From assembly GCA_009739215.1 (NCBI GenBank), contig VSJF01000001.1, positions 1,364,001-1,428,000 on the forward strand: a stretch of 64,000 nucleotides of DNA, written 5' to 3'. The position numbers and the translations under genes were made by a program. Numbering within the stretch: the stretch's first letter is position 1; each line of letters starts with the position of its first letter. This stretch comes from Floccularia luteovirens. Taxonomy: Eukaryota > Basidiomycota > Agaricomycetes > Agaricales > Squamanitaceae. The notes under the pieces are model-generated. The model was not told the DNA's origin. It worked only from the letters and a program-made list of their open reading frames with translations, and did not search any database. Shown here piece after piece: positions 21,315 through 32,888 of the stretch.

Positions 21315-23443
21315 TCAATTATCTGGGTACAACATCAACTCTGGTCGCACTTTCTCATCAAACTCTTCCGCACTCAGGAATCCCAATGCTACCGTCGCCT
21401 CTTTCAACGTCGTCCCTTCTTTATGCGCTTTCTTCGCACATTTCGCCACGTCTCATTTTACATACTTATAAATAATCATCTTTTGCACATACACAACTCC
21501 ACTCACTGTCATATCCAAGGTGGCTGTTCAGTATCGTTGCCAGCATTAGTGACTCATTGAGTAATGTATTGATCCGCTTTTCATTCGCTTCAATTCCCAC
21601 AACGCAGTTTTTCGTAAATGAACGGGCACCTTGAAATAAATTCATCAGCATTGTTCATCTACCCAAGTCTGCTTACCATCAGCAAGAAGTCGGATGCTCT
21701 GCAGCACGTTTTTGATTATGACAGGCTTGTATACGTTCAGCTATATTCAATCATCCTTATCAATCTTTCCATTTATGTTTCAAAATGTCACCTGCCTCAA
21801 ATTGTCCACTAGCACCAGCTATGCTGACAGTTGTCTGGTTCCCCATTACCTGCGCAGCTACCATCGTAATCGCTTCACATTGCGTTGGATTCACCTTTCC
21901 TGGCATAATGCTACTTCCAGGCTCATTCTCAGGCAAGCTCAGCTCCCCAAACCCGCATCGAGGTCCGGATCCGAGGAACCGGATATCATTAGCAATTTTC
22001 ATCAATGAACACGCGAGAACGTTCAAGGCACCATGAGCCTCGACAAGAGCGTCATGCGTTGCCAGTGCTTCAAACTGTAGTCCATTCATGAGCGTAATGA
22101 TTATCCGACAGAATACCTCGTGTCATACCTTATTAGGTGCTGTTTGGAATTTCAGTCCCGTTATCTTAGAAACCTCTTCAGCCACCTTCACATCAAAGCC
22201 TTTTTTGGTGTTTAAACCCTATAGTAAGATATGAATATGAGAATAGAATTATATTTGCCACTCAAAACTTACAGTTCCTACAGCAGTACCTCCTTGGGCA
22301 AGACAAGACAGGCGTGGCAGTACATCCTTCACTCGTTCTATACCATTTGTAATTTGCTGTACATATCCACTGAACTCTTGACCCAATGTCAGGGGTGTTG
22401 CATCCTATCCATAGCTATGAACAACTCCATAAAATATTTTAACATAGAAATCCAGCACCTGTAAATGTGTACGACCAATTTTAATAATCTGACCAAAAGA
22501 TTTGGCCTTTGCGTCCAAAGCATCACGAAGTCCAATAAGAGCAGGAAGAAGAGACCCGTGTATTTCCATGACAGCTGCGACATGCATGGCTGTGGGGAAC
22601 CTAAGATCCGGATCAACTCGATGTTAATATGTCTAGACACAACTTGGTACTTGCGTATCATTACTGCTCTGACTCATGTTGACATGATCATTTGGGTGTA
22701 CAGGCCTTTTAGAACCGAGTTCACCACCAAGGATCTCTATCGCACGGTTTGCAATAACCTACCAAAATGGGTTAAACATGAGTTAAGATTATAGTTATCA
22801 CTTGTCCATACCTCATTAGCATTCATGTTGCTTTGTGTTCCACTGCCTGTCTGAAACACCACAAGGGGGAAATGGTCAATCAATTTGCCAGAAATAACCT
22901 ATACATTATCTTGAGTTTGTGTAAGAGAAAGTGTCAATATGCTCACGTCGTCTGCAGCTTTTTGTATTGCCTCTCCAATTCTCGGGTCCATGCCATAGCT
23001 AACATTAACAATCGATGCAGCTTTCTTGAGTACACCGAACGCTTTGATTAATGGGCATGGTAGTCGTTCAGTAGGTCCTCCAATGTCAAAGTTCTGGAGA
23101 GATCTAAGCAAGATCAACAACCACACACATGCATGTTCATAGCTGGGATCATATACCTTTGTGTTTGTGCGCCCCAATAGCGGTTTGCAGGGACTTGTAA
23201 TTCCCCAAAGGTATCTCGTTCGACGCGGTAGGACTATTTAGATTATATATTCAGTGAAATTACCATCATGTCACAAGAGACAGATCTTCACCATTAGATA
23301 TCTAGATGTTGAGAATAGTCTAGAGCGCGATGATACCGCGGAAGGGTATAGTAATAGCTGGATCCAATCAAAGTCACGTGAGAAATTCGTTTGACAGGAA
23401 CATATGACTTCCTCACTTTACGAGAGAATGGAAGTGTAGACAT
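21315..23443 (-). CDS. FUM1: Class II fumarate hydratase with mitochondrial presequence
   Basis: Catalyses fumarate + water to malate in the TCA cycle. The signature [16 protein letters not shown] is intact, with the neighbouring [20 protein letters not shown] and the early [18 protein letters not shown]. Splicing gives a presequence [20 protein letters not shown] followed by [11 protein letters not shown], rich in Arg/Ser and lacking acid residues, as expected for mitochondrial import. The next exon starts [19 protein letters not shown]. The last exon ends [13 protein letters not shown] with the TGA at 21315-21317. About ten introns. An in-frame ATG at 23292-23294, just after the presequence, could give a cytosolic form. 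The exon 1/2 junction was chosen by frame and splice signals, so it is less sure than the rest. Confidence 0.93.
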
Positions 23444-23866
23444 TTTAGATATAGCAACAAAGAACTTGGGAAGTTGAAGAAGGTTTAGGGAGCACACACC
23501 AATGTGGGATTAAGAACGTCCAAGTCAGCTCCGTCGGCTGCTAAGTGTGGTCGGATTTTGCCGTCCGAATCCTCCCGCTTCTACAAGGAGAGAACTGGTT
23601 TGTCTTTTGCACACATCAATAGCTTAATTAACAGATGGTTAGGGTAAAGAAAGAAGACTGGTGGTCATTATATACCATCTTTGTTTTTTTCCTGTAATCA
23701 AAAAAACTATGAACAAAAACTATCCATCCTGATCGAGACATATGTAAATCGAGATCTGATTAAAGAATATACAAAGTGAAAGAATCACGTGTAACCAACA
23801 GTGACATGCATTATAATACGATTGAACTTGGGGTTAACTCCACTGACAGCAAAACCAAGGACCACC
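23444..23866. promoter_or_regulatory. Divergent promoter, fumarase / PEX11
   Basis: 423 bp between two organelle genes transcribed in opposite directions. It holds one CACGTG (23786-23791), a possible bHLH site. No other gene is seen; the short open frames here have no coding look. Confidence 0.45.
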
Positions 23867-24958
23867 ATGGCAAGCGTAGCTTCACAAGTTGTATTCCATC
23901 CTGCGGTATCACAGAGCTTGAAATTCGCTGGCACGACTTTAGGTAGGGATAAGGTACGTTTCGCCCGTCTGAATTAATTTATTTCTTCAAACATTTCTTC
24001 ACCTGGGTCTCTTTCTAGACTTACCGCGCAGTACAATACTTTTCCCGATTCTTCTCCTGGTATCTCTTGAGCAAAGGTGACAAATTGGAGGCTGCACGAT
24101 GGGCGGCTTTGAAAGGTCACCTCGGCACTGCCAGGAAACGTGAGTCTAAACTTAATTTTTGGCGTATTATAATTCATCGCGTCACCGCGAAATAGTTATG
24201 CGCCTCGGGAAACCCATGGAGCACCTGCAAGCAGCATTACGTGCTACCCTCACTCCTGGTCCCGTAGGCGAACAGATCACTACCATTGCCAGACAGATTG
24301 GATATTTCGGATACTTGTCTTATGATGCAATCGTTTGGGTATGCATGACCACTGCAACAGGGTTTTGCTTGTACTTACTTGAGACCAACCGAATCCAGGC
24401 GCATTCCATTAAGCTTATCAATCTCAGCCCTGAAACCGCGAAAAAAGTTGCGAAGACTGCCTTCCGATTCTGGTTTGCAGGAATTATATTTAGCATCGTT
24501 AACGGTGTTCTTAAAGTACGTTGAAATTTCTGAGTGGTGGCGTCTTCCTAATATTTTTGCTCCTAGTCATCTCGTTTGGCTCAAGAGGCAAAGAGATTAC
24601 GTCTTTCTAAACCATGGGGTGAGAAAGATCTAGCAGAGGAGGCTGCACGCGAAAAGAAATTGAGTGCTGTTGAAGCGTTAGTTTATCGATCTATTTAATT
24701 GACTTTCTGCTGATATGAGTATTCTCCCAAGTTCTCGCAAGTCGACTCGCCAACAATTTATTATTGATCTGTTGGATGTCTGGATACCTGCGACAGGGGC
24801 AGAACTCTTGAATGTTAATGAAGGAACGTTGGGAATTTGCGGGTGCGTGATACGGCCGGATTAATTGTCTTTAAGTTGCTGACATTTACCTGATTAGCCT
24901 CATCTCCTCCGTCCTTGGTGCGAGAGCGCAATGGAAAGCTGTTAATGGCCAAAAATAA
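23867..24958 (+). CDS. PEX11: Peroxin PEX11, peroxisome proliferation factor
   Basis: Peroxisomal membrane protein that elongates and divides peroxisomes. The start MASVASQVVFHPAVSQSLKF is followed by RAVQYFSRFFSWYLLSKGDK and the amphipathic region typical of Pex11. After that come WAALKGHLGTARK and LMRLGKPMEHLQAALRAT, with hydrophobic segments around YDAIVWVCMTTATGFCLYLL and RFWFAGIIFSIVNGVLK. The tail QQFIIDLLDVWIPATGAELL..GICGLISSVLGARAQW matches the conserved C-terminal membrane segment. Five exons join without frame breaks and end at TAA 24956-24958. The length of about 260 residues is usual for the family. It faces CMC1 tail to tail. Confidence 0.9.
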
Positions 24959-25186
24959 AAAATCTTTGGCTTATAGCTTCAGTTGTTTGCGACAAATCGT
25001 AATTATAAAAATTCAGTTTTTTTACAAAATGTATTGTATTTTGTACCTGAATTTATCTATTTGAATGTACAAAGCCAATTCATCACGTCCAAAAACTGTA
25101 AGGCAGAAGTCGTAGAATAAGAGACAAGCCGTCCCAAGATATATATGCACACCGATTAGCAAACCAAAGCCATTCCGGAAGCATTG

Positions 25187-25585
25187 TCACAATAAGGTTT
25201 GGCCTTGTGATCCCCCTTGCTCTTGTTGATTACGCAGTCGAAGATACTCTAGACGAACTTTTTCCATAGGTTCGGGGCCGGTACTAACAAAAGTATTAAG
25301 AAGTCAGGAGAAAAGAGTGTTGTGATTGAGGTCGGGGTTAGAGTGCTCACAATTGAACCATGCAGTTTTGAGCAACGTTTAACTGATCTCTGCATGCCCA
25401 TGCAACAGAAACTGTCCTACCAGACGCACATTGTGCAAATGCTAAAATTATGGATGGGATCATGGGGCCCCTCGCGCAATATGGTAGCTTAACATACCTT
25501 TTACTACATCATCGCACTCCTTGAGTGCTCTAGCTTTTGTTGTTTTCAGAAGCGCGTCTTCTTCACGACGAGATAAGGCATTCAT
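25187..25585 (-). CDS. CMC1: CMC1-like twin CX9C mitochondrial protein
   Basis: Small intermembrane-space protein needed for cytochrome c oxidase assembly (copper/Cox1 handling). Three exons join to start MNALSRREEDALLKTTKARA and end NQQEQGGSQGQTLL. The twin CX9C pattern is exact: Cys-DDVVKAFAQ-Cys and Cys-RDQLNVAQN-Cys, which fold through Mia40 oxidation. The segment VRLEYLRLR near the end also fits the family. No presequence is expected. The start at ATG 25583-25585 gives the usual length (about 90 residues); an extra upstream exon is possible but not needed. The gene is missed by ORF length cut-offs because its exons are short. It diverges from lipoyl synthase over 210 bp. Confidence 0.88.
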
Positions 25586-25795
25586 GGACTTCAATAATCT
25601 TGATTCTCTGCCAAAGCCGACTCTTGCCAACAATTCTTTGTGGGTAGAAGTATTATTTTATTTTAAAGGCGATAGACAACACAACAAACAGAAGATCCCA
25701 TTGGTCATTCGGTCATCCGGCGGTCCGCATGACTGTGACATCGCTTCGAACTTTTCAAGGTCTGGACTCTCGGATAACCCACCTTCTCCTAAAAT
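25586..25795. promoter_or_regulatory. Shared divergent promoter, CMC1 / lipoyl synthase
   Basis: 210 bp between the ATGs of two mitochondrial genes. No clear motif stands out by eye; co-regulation is inferred from the arrangement. Confidence 0.45.
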
Positions 25796-27263
25796 ATGTT
25801 TTCTGTAGTACGCACATGTCGTTTTTCTCCTTCACTAGTGCTCTCGGCTCGGTGTCTCGCAACAGCATCCACCCCCTCCAAACCCAAGTTTAGTGAAACC
25901 CTCGCAAATGGTCCATCATTTGATAACTTTATAGCTGGGGACGAACCCAGTCGGGTAGTCCTTGGAAATACCAAGGGGTTGGTGCACTTCCCGTTTCATT
26001 TCTTTAAGATACTGACAAGTTTCATGTGATATAGACCACGATTACCTTCATATCTTAAAACTTCTATCCCTTCTGGCGCATCTTTTAATAAAATTAAGAA
26101 AGACCTTAGAGGTCTCGGACTTCATACCGTTTGTGAAGAGGCAAGATGTCCCAATATTGGTGATTGCTGGGGAGGCAAACCAGGTGCGACTGAAGCAGAG
26201 GGCCGCAGTGCTGCTACAGCAACTATTATGGTATGTTGAATAATAAGTCGCATTTCCATTCAACTAATGTATTTTCCTAGCTTATGGGTGATACATGCAC
26301 TCGTGGTTGCAGATTCTGCTCAGTCAAGACATCTCGCACGCCTCCACCTTTAGATCCGCATGAACCAGAAAATACCGCAGAAGCTATCAGTCGATGGGGA
26401 CTTGGCTACATTGTTTTGACAAGTGTTGATAGAGATGGTAAGCCCCACATTTGGCCGTCGGCATACAAAATGTTATACATGTCTCCGCAGACCTTGCAGA
26501 TGGTGGCGCACACCACTTCGCGGAAACAATCCGAAAAATTAAGCACAAGTGCGTTAATTTTTATATTTATGTTCTGCGTCACACATTAAGCTATCTATTG
26601 AAGAGCGCCTCATATCTTGGTAGAGGCGCTAACAGGGGATTTTGCGGGAAATTTAGAACTCGTTTCCATCGTTGCCAATTCCGGACTTGATGTTTACGCG
26701 CACAACGTAGAAACTGTCGAAGAGCTTACACCATATGTTCGTGACCGTAGAGCAACCTTCCGACAGAGTCTTCGAGTGCTCCAACATGCGAAGAAGGAAG
26801 GTGTTCGGATCACCAAGACCAGTATCATGCTTGGCGTTGGGGAGACAAGTGAACAAATAAAAGCAACTTTGGAAGGTGAGTCGCTATATAATCAGTATCT
26901 TCTCGGGACTGAGTATGAATCAGAGTTGCGAAATGTCGATGTCGATGTCGTTACGTTTGGTCAATATATGAGGCCAACCAAGCGACATATGAAAGTAGAC
27001 AGATACGTAGAACCTGCAGAATTTGATCACTGGAAGGAGGTTGCAGAGGAGATGGGTTTCCTTTACGTTGCCAGTGGTCCTCTAGTGAGAAGCAGTTACA
27101 AGGTAAGTATCGACTATAATCTAGCCATTGTTGTCTAACATTGTGATAGGCTGGTGAATACTACATTGAAAACGTTCTGAGAGGAAAGGGTACCGAGCGC
27201 AAAGCTAAAAAGGTATTGGAAGCAGAGACCTCCCCACTTGTTGCTCAAGGATATGAGACTTAG
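25796..27263 (+). CDS. LIP5: Lipoyl synthase, mitochondrial
   Basis: Radical-SAM enzyme that inserts two sulfurs into octanoyl groups on E2 and H proteins, making lipoate in mitochondria. The presequence ([20 protein letters not shown]) is followed by the auxiliary cluster motif [12 protein letters not shown] (CX4CX5C) and the radical-SAM motif CTRGCRFC (CX3CX2C). Later segments [61 protein letters not shown] and [20 protein letters not shown] are all standard. Introns include one between DRD and DLADGG and one before APHILVEAL. The TAG is at 27261-27263. Length (about 390 residues) is normal. One of its targets, the PDH E2 subunit, is encoded about 6 kb downstream. Confidence 0.96.
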
Positions 27264-27449
27264 CTATCTACATGAATAATCTATATATAGTAATCAATAT
27301 CTAATTTTAATATTTCAAGTTTCAAAGTCTCTTCGGTGTTTGCCCATAATTTTAAAGCGGCGATGATAGTCAATTAGTATAGCAAAAACCTTAATTATTA
27401 TCACATCCACACAAAAGTACCCACTGTCTTCATTTACTTCCTCTTTGAC

Positions 27450-27809
27450 ATGGTATGGATCCCATGTAAAAACTTTCGAATACGAAACTGATCTATCTCT
27501 CCAGGATTCATCAAAAGCACCAGTAAAACTCGCAAAAGTAATCAAGGTATGTGACAAAGGTGAATGAGTTGCATCAATGTCTCATAATTGCGCAAGGTTT
27601 TGGGACGAACTGGATCTCGTGGAGGAGTGACCCAAGTTCGTGTAGAGTTCATGGACGACACATCCCGGACAATCATCCGGAATGTCAAGGGGCCTGTACG
27701 AGAAGAGGACATCCTAGCTTTGTTAGAGAGTGAACGTGAAGCACGGTACGCAAATTCGGATTCTGTTTGAGATTCATATCAATATTTTTTCCGCAGTCGT
27801 CTTCGTTGA
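27450..27809 (+). CDS. RPS28: 40S ribosomal protein eS28
   Basis: Small-subunit protein of 68 residues. Exon 1 is just the ATG (27450-27452); intron 1 spans 27453-27504. Exon 2 reads [14 protein letters not shown] and exon 3 reads [20 protein letters not shown] through [21 protein letters not shown] last intron ends at 27796 and the final exon supplies the invariant ARRLR tail and the TGA 27807-27809. Motifs and length match eS28 exactly. As with eL22 and SLX9 in this window, the intron sits directly after the start codon. A naive reading into the last intron would give a false tail (YANSDSV). Confidence 0.96.
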
Positions 27810-28093
27810 ACAGTATTCCACTTATTTTATGGGATCGATTGATGTTTTTACCCCTGCCACCCATGTTGTATCACATGCACCTCCGAATTTGTCGCAATGA
27901 TATCCGAGAGAGAAAAAAAATGTAGTTGCATGAGACACTGTCTGACGGAAGCGTTGTACACTTTTTTGATTTGAAATGTGTGATGCTGAGCGTTTAACTG
28001 CGACACAAAGTATAATGTTGTTGTGGAGATGGCCGAGATGATGCCCTTGAGTTTCATGGACCCTTTGCAAAGTCCCCCTCATTTGCTGACACC

Positions 28094-29192
28094 ATGAGTC
28101 AACGATGCGCTTATGTTACATTGCTCACTACAACTTCATATTTGCCCGGCACTCTTGTTTTGGATTATGGTCTACGAGCCGTCGGCTCCAAGTACCCATT
28201 GGTTGTGATGGTCACTGCCTCCCTTCCGCAAGAGGCAAGGGCTGTTTTGCAAAAACGCCAAATCATCACTCGCGAAATTGAGGCACTACTGCCAAGGGAG
28301 GGTTCACATTCCCTCTCAACCCACGATTCTAGATTCATTGAAACTTGGACTAAATTGAGGTTCATTTGATGTTCTGCAGATCTGTCAGTTGCCGTAAACT
28401 GACACGAGAATTTTTAGAGGTTTCGAATTGGACGAGTATGAAGTAATAATTTTTATATTTTCCGAGAAGACCAATATTGCTGAAGAATTTCCAGCGCATA
28501 GTACTTCTCGATTGTGATATGATCATCTTGAAGAACATAGACGACCTGATGGATATAGACCTGGCCAAAGACGAAATCGCCGCCGCCCACGTATGTGCTT
28601 GCAACCCCCGTAGACTTAGTCATTATCCACATGATTGGTTGGTATTCGTAGTTCGGAGTGTCAGTTCTTCGAAAATTTTGATTCTTCTTTAGGATTCCCG
28701 GAAAATTGTCCCCACACTGTCGTACACCACCCAACCGCGTCACCTCCAAGTCCTGCAGCAAGCTCCCCTCGGCCCCATCGCCAGTTGAACTCTGGAACAG
28801 TTGTTCTAAACCCTTCGAAAGAGCTTTCTAGATCAATAATCCGTTTTCTGCATACCTACGACAAGATTTCGGAATTCTCATTTCCTGACCAAGACCTCTT
28901 GACTAAATTTTTCGAGGGCAGGTGGAAACCAATCCCGTGGTATTATAACGCTTTGAAAACCTTGCGCGCGATCCATAAACAAGAATGGGATGATAACAAA
29001 GTGCGGTGTATTCATTATATACTTCACGACAAGCCATGGCAATCAAGATTCATCCATCATGATTTGGAAGAGCAATTTGGAGCCCTGAATCGGTGGTGGT
29101 GGGAACAATTTGATAGATTGGGCGAGGAAATTAGCATGAATGATCCAGAAGGATGGCGGCTGGTCCTAGCGAATGTCGATAAACCGCATTAA
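28094..29192 (+). CDS. GT8-family glycosyltransferase (apparent frameshift)
   Basis: Glycogenin-like family 8 retaining glycosyltransferase that transfers sugar from a nucleotide sugar. The N-terminal YVTLLTTTSYLPGTLVLDYG is followed by a metal-binding DxD in VLLDCDMIILKNIDDLMD, then QLNSGTVVLNPSKEL, SFPDQDLLTKFFEGRWKPIP and IHYILHDKPW. There is no signal peptide or membrane segment. Introns lie after KLR, after DEYE and at 28638-28692. Splicing the last one gives HDW-IP, but the conserved continuation PENCPHTVV is in another frame. One extra G in CCCGG (about 28697-28701) explains this. Either the gene is broken in this strain, the base is an assembly error, or splicing is unusual. The rest is conserved and open to the TAA at 29190-29192. 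Confidence 0.8.
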
Positions 29193-29248
29193 TCTATAAT
29201 AAGTCGAAAGTTATTACTTATATAATTTTACTTCACTCCAGGGAGTAA

Positions 29249-30735
29249 TCAAGCGCGCCATGCGACGTGAACTTCATCCGTCCTAAACCTGTAAGTAGTT
29301 ATTTCAACTGGTATGTTCACAAGAGGGTTGGCAGTGAACACACCTTTGAGTGCATGTACTATCAGCCAAAAGCGTTTGATACCCCATTCGAAAACTCAGT
29401 AGGCCGGCCTGAGCAATCATTATCCCATTGTCGATGCAAAACCTGGAAAAAATATATGCCTAAGAAACCTGTTCAACCAGGGTCGATATACTACCTCACC
29501 TTTCATCAGTAGCAAATATCTTACCACCCCGTTCTCTTGCCATGATACCCATCATTTCTTGGAGGCGCTCGTTACCTGCGAAAATGTTGGCGAACATGGC
29601 AGAAAATTTAGACAGTAAAACGTACAGCCAACTCCTCCGACAATCAAAACTTCTTTGCTTCCAATATGGGCCATAGCACGCTCTGTGATCTCGACGAGCA
29701 TGGAGAAGACAGTCTCTTGGAGAGAAAAACATAAATCTGCGGGAGTGATGATGTCTGATTCTTCAGCATCCCTTTGTTTACCGTCGGGTCGGAATCGTTT
29801 GTCAAAAGTGTATGCTTCTACCGAGGTTAAGATCCCGGAAAGACTAATGTCCATTCCTTTTGTAGCATAAGGGAGAGGTACAAGCCTTTTCCCTCTGAAC
29901 CTGACGTTAGACAATGAATGATGAAAGAGGGGCGCTCTCACTTCTGTGCCTCTTTCTCAATATTATATCCAGGACTGGGATCGTTGCTCAAATTTATAAC
30001 CCGAGCAAATCGGTCTAGGCAATTTCCAACTGCGATGTCAAGGGTTTCTCCGAATATCCGGTAACATTGTCGTGAGTATGCAATGACTTGCGTATTTCCG
30101 CCGGAAACATATAACACAACAGGGTTCTTTGCCCCTGTGATCTCTCTTCCCATTTCAATATCTGCACCAATATACATATAAGAGAGGAGTTTGACTAGGT
30201 GGTGTATAGACTTACGGCCAACACAGTGATTTACACCGATCAGTGGCTTGCCATACAGTAAGGACAAAGTCCGAGCGACCAAAGCCACGGACTGCAGTGG
30301 TGCCCCCATCCCTGGACCTTAAAAAGAGAAGGGTTTCAGATCGGGTTGGATCACGAATGACAAAAATATACAATGAGAAAGGATCTTACCCTTCGTATAG
30401 CATATACAATCAAGATCATGAATAGACACATCGGCTTTAGCAAGAGAGTCACTTGTGACTTTGAGAGCCCATTCGCGATGGTGCAATGCGGTGTCTCTTG
30501 GTTGAAAACCTTCACCAGGTGGTGTTATATAGGTATGACGGACATTTGACAGGACAATAGATGATCCATCGGTGTTATGTTTGATCACACCAGCACCCAG
30601 TTTGTTAGCAGAGCCCTCGAGGCCAAGAGCCAGATATGGGCGCTCTGTGATGATACCTTAGCGATGAAACGGTAAACGATGAGTTGATATACTACCTGGA
30701 TTTTTTAGGGGGGATACATTGCGAAGACCTGGCAT
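29249..30735 (-). CDS. KAE1: Kae1/OSGEP tRNA t6A37 threonylcarbamoyltransferase
   Basis: Catalytic subunit of the KEOPS complex, which attaches threonylcarbamoyl to A37 of ANN-reading tRNAs. Exon 1 ([13 protein letters not shown]) joins to [20 protein letters not shown]. The metal-binding pair appears as NHCVGHIEMGRE (HxxxH), restored across an intron near 30115-30215. Other hallmarks are [41 protein letters not shown], the [16 protein letters not shown] segment and [15 protein letters not shown]. The last exons end [12 protein letters not shown] with the stop at 29249-29251. The size of about 390-400 residues is usual for eukaryotic Kae1. Its stop is only 56 bp from the stop of the GT8 gene on the other strand, so transcripts probably overlap. 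Confidence 0.95.
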
Positions 30736-30834
30736 TATGGATGAAAGTAAGTACTGGCAGATACGATCGATCTGGGTTGTTTGGAAATGCAGTCATAAAT
30801 AAACAGTAAATACAAGCTGGCTCTAAGTAGTCTC

Positions 30835-32888
30835 TCATGTCCACCGTTTCTTCTGCGATAAACTACCCTCGCCTTCTCCGTCCTCTCTTCCTCGCTTGCC
30901 GTGTGATCCAGTGGGGGTTGCTGACCGTGTCTTCACTAGTGCATTGTACAATTCATTGTCGAATCCTATGCACTGTAACCTAACACAAGGTACTGATAAC
31001 AGGCCCGTATCATACGCTTCTTTCACTGCAACTCCAGGAAGTTTGTCTTTTGCCTTAGCGATTGTAACATCGACATACGCGTCCTTTGTCTTATGATCGG
31101 ACACTCAACTCATTACCATTTCAAATACAAATCTAAACTCACTTTGGAAGGAAGATCAGCCCACTCGTCTGCACTCAGAGGTTTGACCCGAGCTACAGAG
31201 TAAAATCCCAGGTAAGTATAAGAACGTCTGGAACGACACTTGTCTTTTATCCCAATGAAGACATTTCGGGATTCAGGGGTTAAGAAAGTGTCCTTTTCTT
31301 TGCCTAATCCGACAAACAGATATCCATGTTGACCCGGCGTAGATGGGCACCAGGGATTGTGCTCTAGACTGGGGCATAGATAACAAGTAATCTGTTTTGA
31401 CCTAGATAAATCTGTTTGACTGTCGGTTACCCTATCTGACCCATCGTAAACCAATAAGGTTGGAATGTAATGGATAAACGAACCGAACAATCAATGACTG
31501 GCTCGCACCACCCAGAGCTTTTCGTAATACGTCCCGAGAGAATGAATTCTGGTCCAAATCATCAACATCTGGTATGACTACGGGAAAGGAAGCGATTTCT
31601 TGTTGTCGGCGTCGAGGAAGTTTGGTCATTGTCACTTTCCCTGTCATAGGTACACCATCACATTCAGTAAGATCCAATATTCCTTTGTCAGATTGAGGGG
31701 GCTGGCTGCTGCGAGACCTTCGCTGCGTTGAAGTTTTGAAGAACGTCTTTGGTGTTAAAGTCGACGTAGTATGAACCTCCTTCGCATGGGAGAGCACTGA
31801 AGTATTGCTATGACTTGGTTGTCTCTTTACTGTTTGAGGATATTGGGGAGCGCGGGTCTTTATTTTACGATGAGAGCGCTGAACTACCGGAAGCAAATAA
31901 GACTTTACGAGGTTCTGCAATTTATTAATGGTTTCGAGTAGTGTCTTATTACTATCTTTCATCTTATGAAGATTATCTTGCGTGGTTTTGAGCTCGTTCC
32001 GCAACATTTGGTTCTCTGCTGCATTGGATTTGGCCGATTCTTTCATATTCTTCACCTAGATCAAATAACCCGGTCAATTTTCTGATGAATTTCGGAAACG
32101 GACCCAACGGACTTCAGCTTTAAGACGTTCAACGTCATTCCTGTTCACAGCCGAATCGTCATTACCCTGATATCATTCAGACGATGTTGGTTAGCATGGT
32201 TGATTTTTTCGCACACCCAAATCCGTACCTGAGTGCCTTGGCGAAGCTGCTCAATCAGCATCTCTTTCTCTGCTTTCTCCCTCGATAAATCTGATATCTG
32301 TGTGATAAGGATGTCAGAAATAGCGCAGACCATATGGGTGGTAGGAGCGGAGCGGACTTTTTCCTGCAGGAAGTTATTCTGAACTTTCATGCGGGCAGCA
32401 TCGGCTTCAGATTTTGCCAGACTTTCCAATAGTTCCTGACGAGATGTTATGGAATCTACGCGCCCCAACTTCAGTTCCTTGTTTTCAGCCAAGATTATTT
32501 GCATCTGCTGATCTGAGGCGTGTAGCTACACGGGCGTGTCAGAGAATCAGCGGATTTGTATGAGACGGCCGACTGAATACCTGTTCCTTAAGTCTTTGAT
32601 ACTCATTTCTAGCCCTTTCCAAGCCCCCCTCTGCTTCGCGAAGCTTAGCGATTGTTGTGTTGTCCTCATCTTCAAGGCATTGAGATATTGTAGGTACACT
32701 GGATGGTGTGATTTCACGTATCGCACACTGGCACTGGGCAGGTAGAGATATGAATAGAAACGTTTATGAAAACCGAACAAGTGGAGTACCTCGCGAAGCT
32801 TTGCCCTCAGATTCACATTGGTGAGTTCTGCTTCGGACCATTTCTGAAGCACAGAAGCGAAGAAGGCTTCATCAACGCCTTTTTGCAT
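30835..32888 (-). CDS. Coiled-coil protein with C-terminal DUF6697-like domain
   Basis: Multi-exon gene starting MQKGVDEAFFASVLQKWSEA. The first half is heptad-rich coiled coil (LRAKLRE, LERARNEYQRLKEQ, KEMLIEQLRQGTQ, RNELKTTQDNLHKMKDSNK). A basic Ser-rich linker (KTRAPQYPQTVKRQ) follows. The C-terminal third carries CPSTPGQHGYLFVGLGKEKD, VFIGIKDKC, YTYLGFYSVARVKPLSADEW and VPCVRLQCIGFDNELYNALV. These fit the basidiomycete domain DUF6697 as I remember it; its function is unknown. The tail is charged (GKRGREDGEGEG) and may carry a nuclear signal. Introns are about 50-60 nt. I infer a nuclear or scaffold role only weakly. Confidence 0.75.

Noticed and set aside
23294..23497. Frame [17 protein letters not shown]... 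as a separate gene
   Set aside because: It is the first exon of fumarase read through intron 1.
28038..28092. C-box/D-box-like pair (GATGATG ... CTGA) resembling a C/D snoRNA before the GT8 gene
   Set aside because: C box is imperfect, no terminal stem is visible and the spacing is short; likely chance.
29267..29512. Plus-strand frame after the GT8 gene (81 codons)
   Set aside because: It overlaps the last exons and introns of KAE1 on the minus strand, which are clearly coding.
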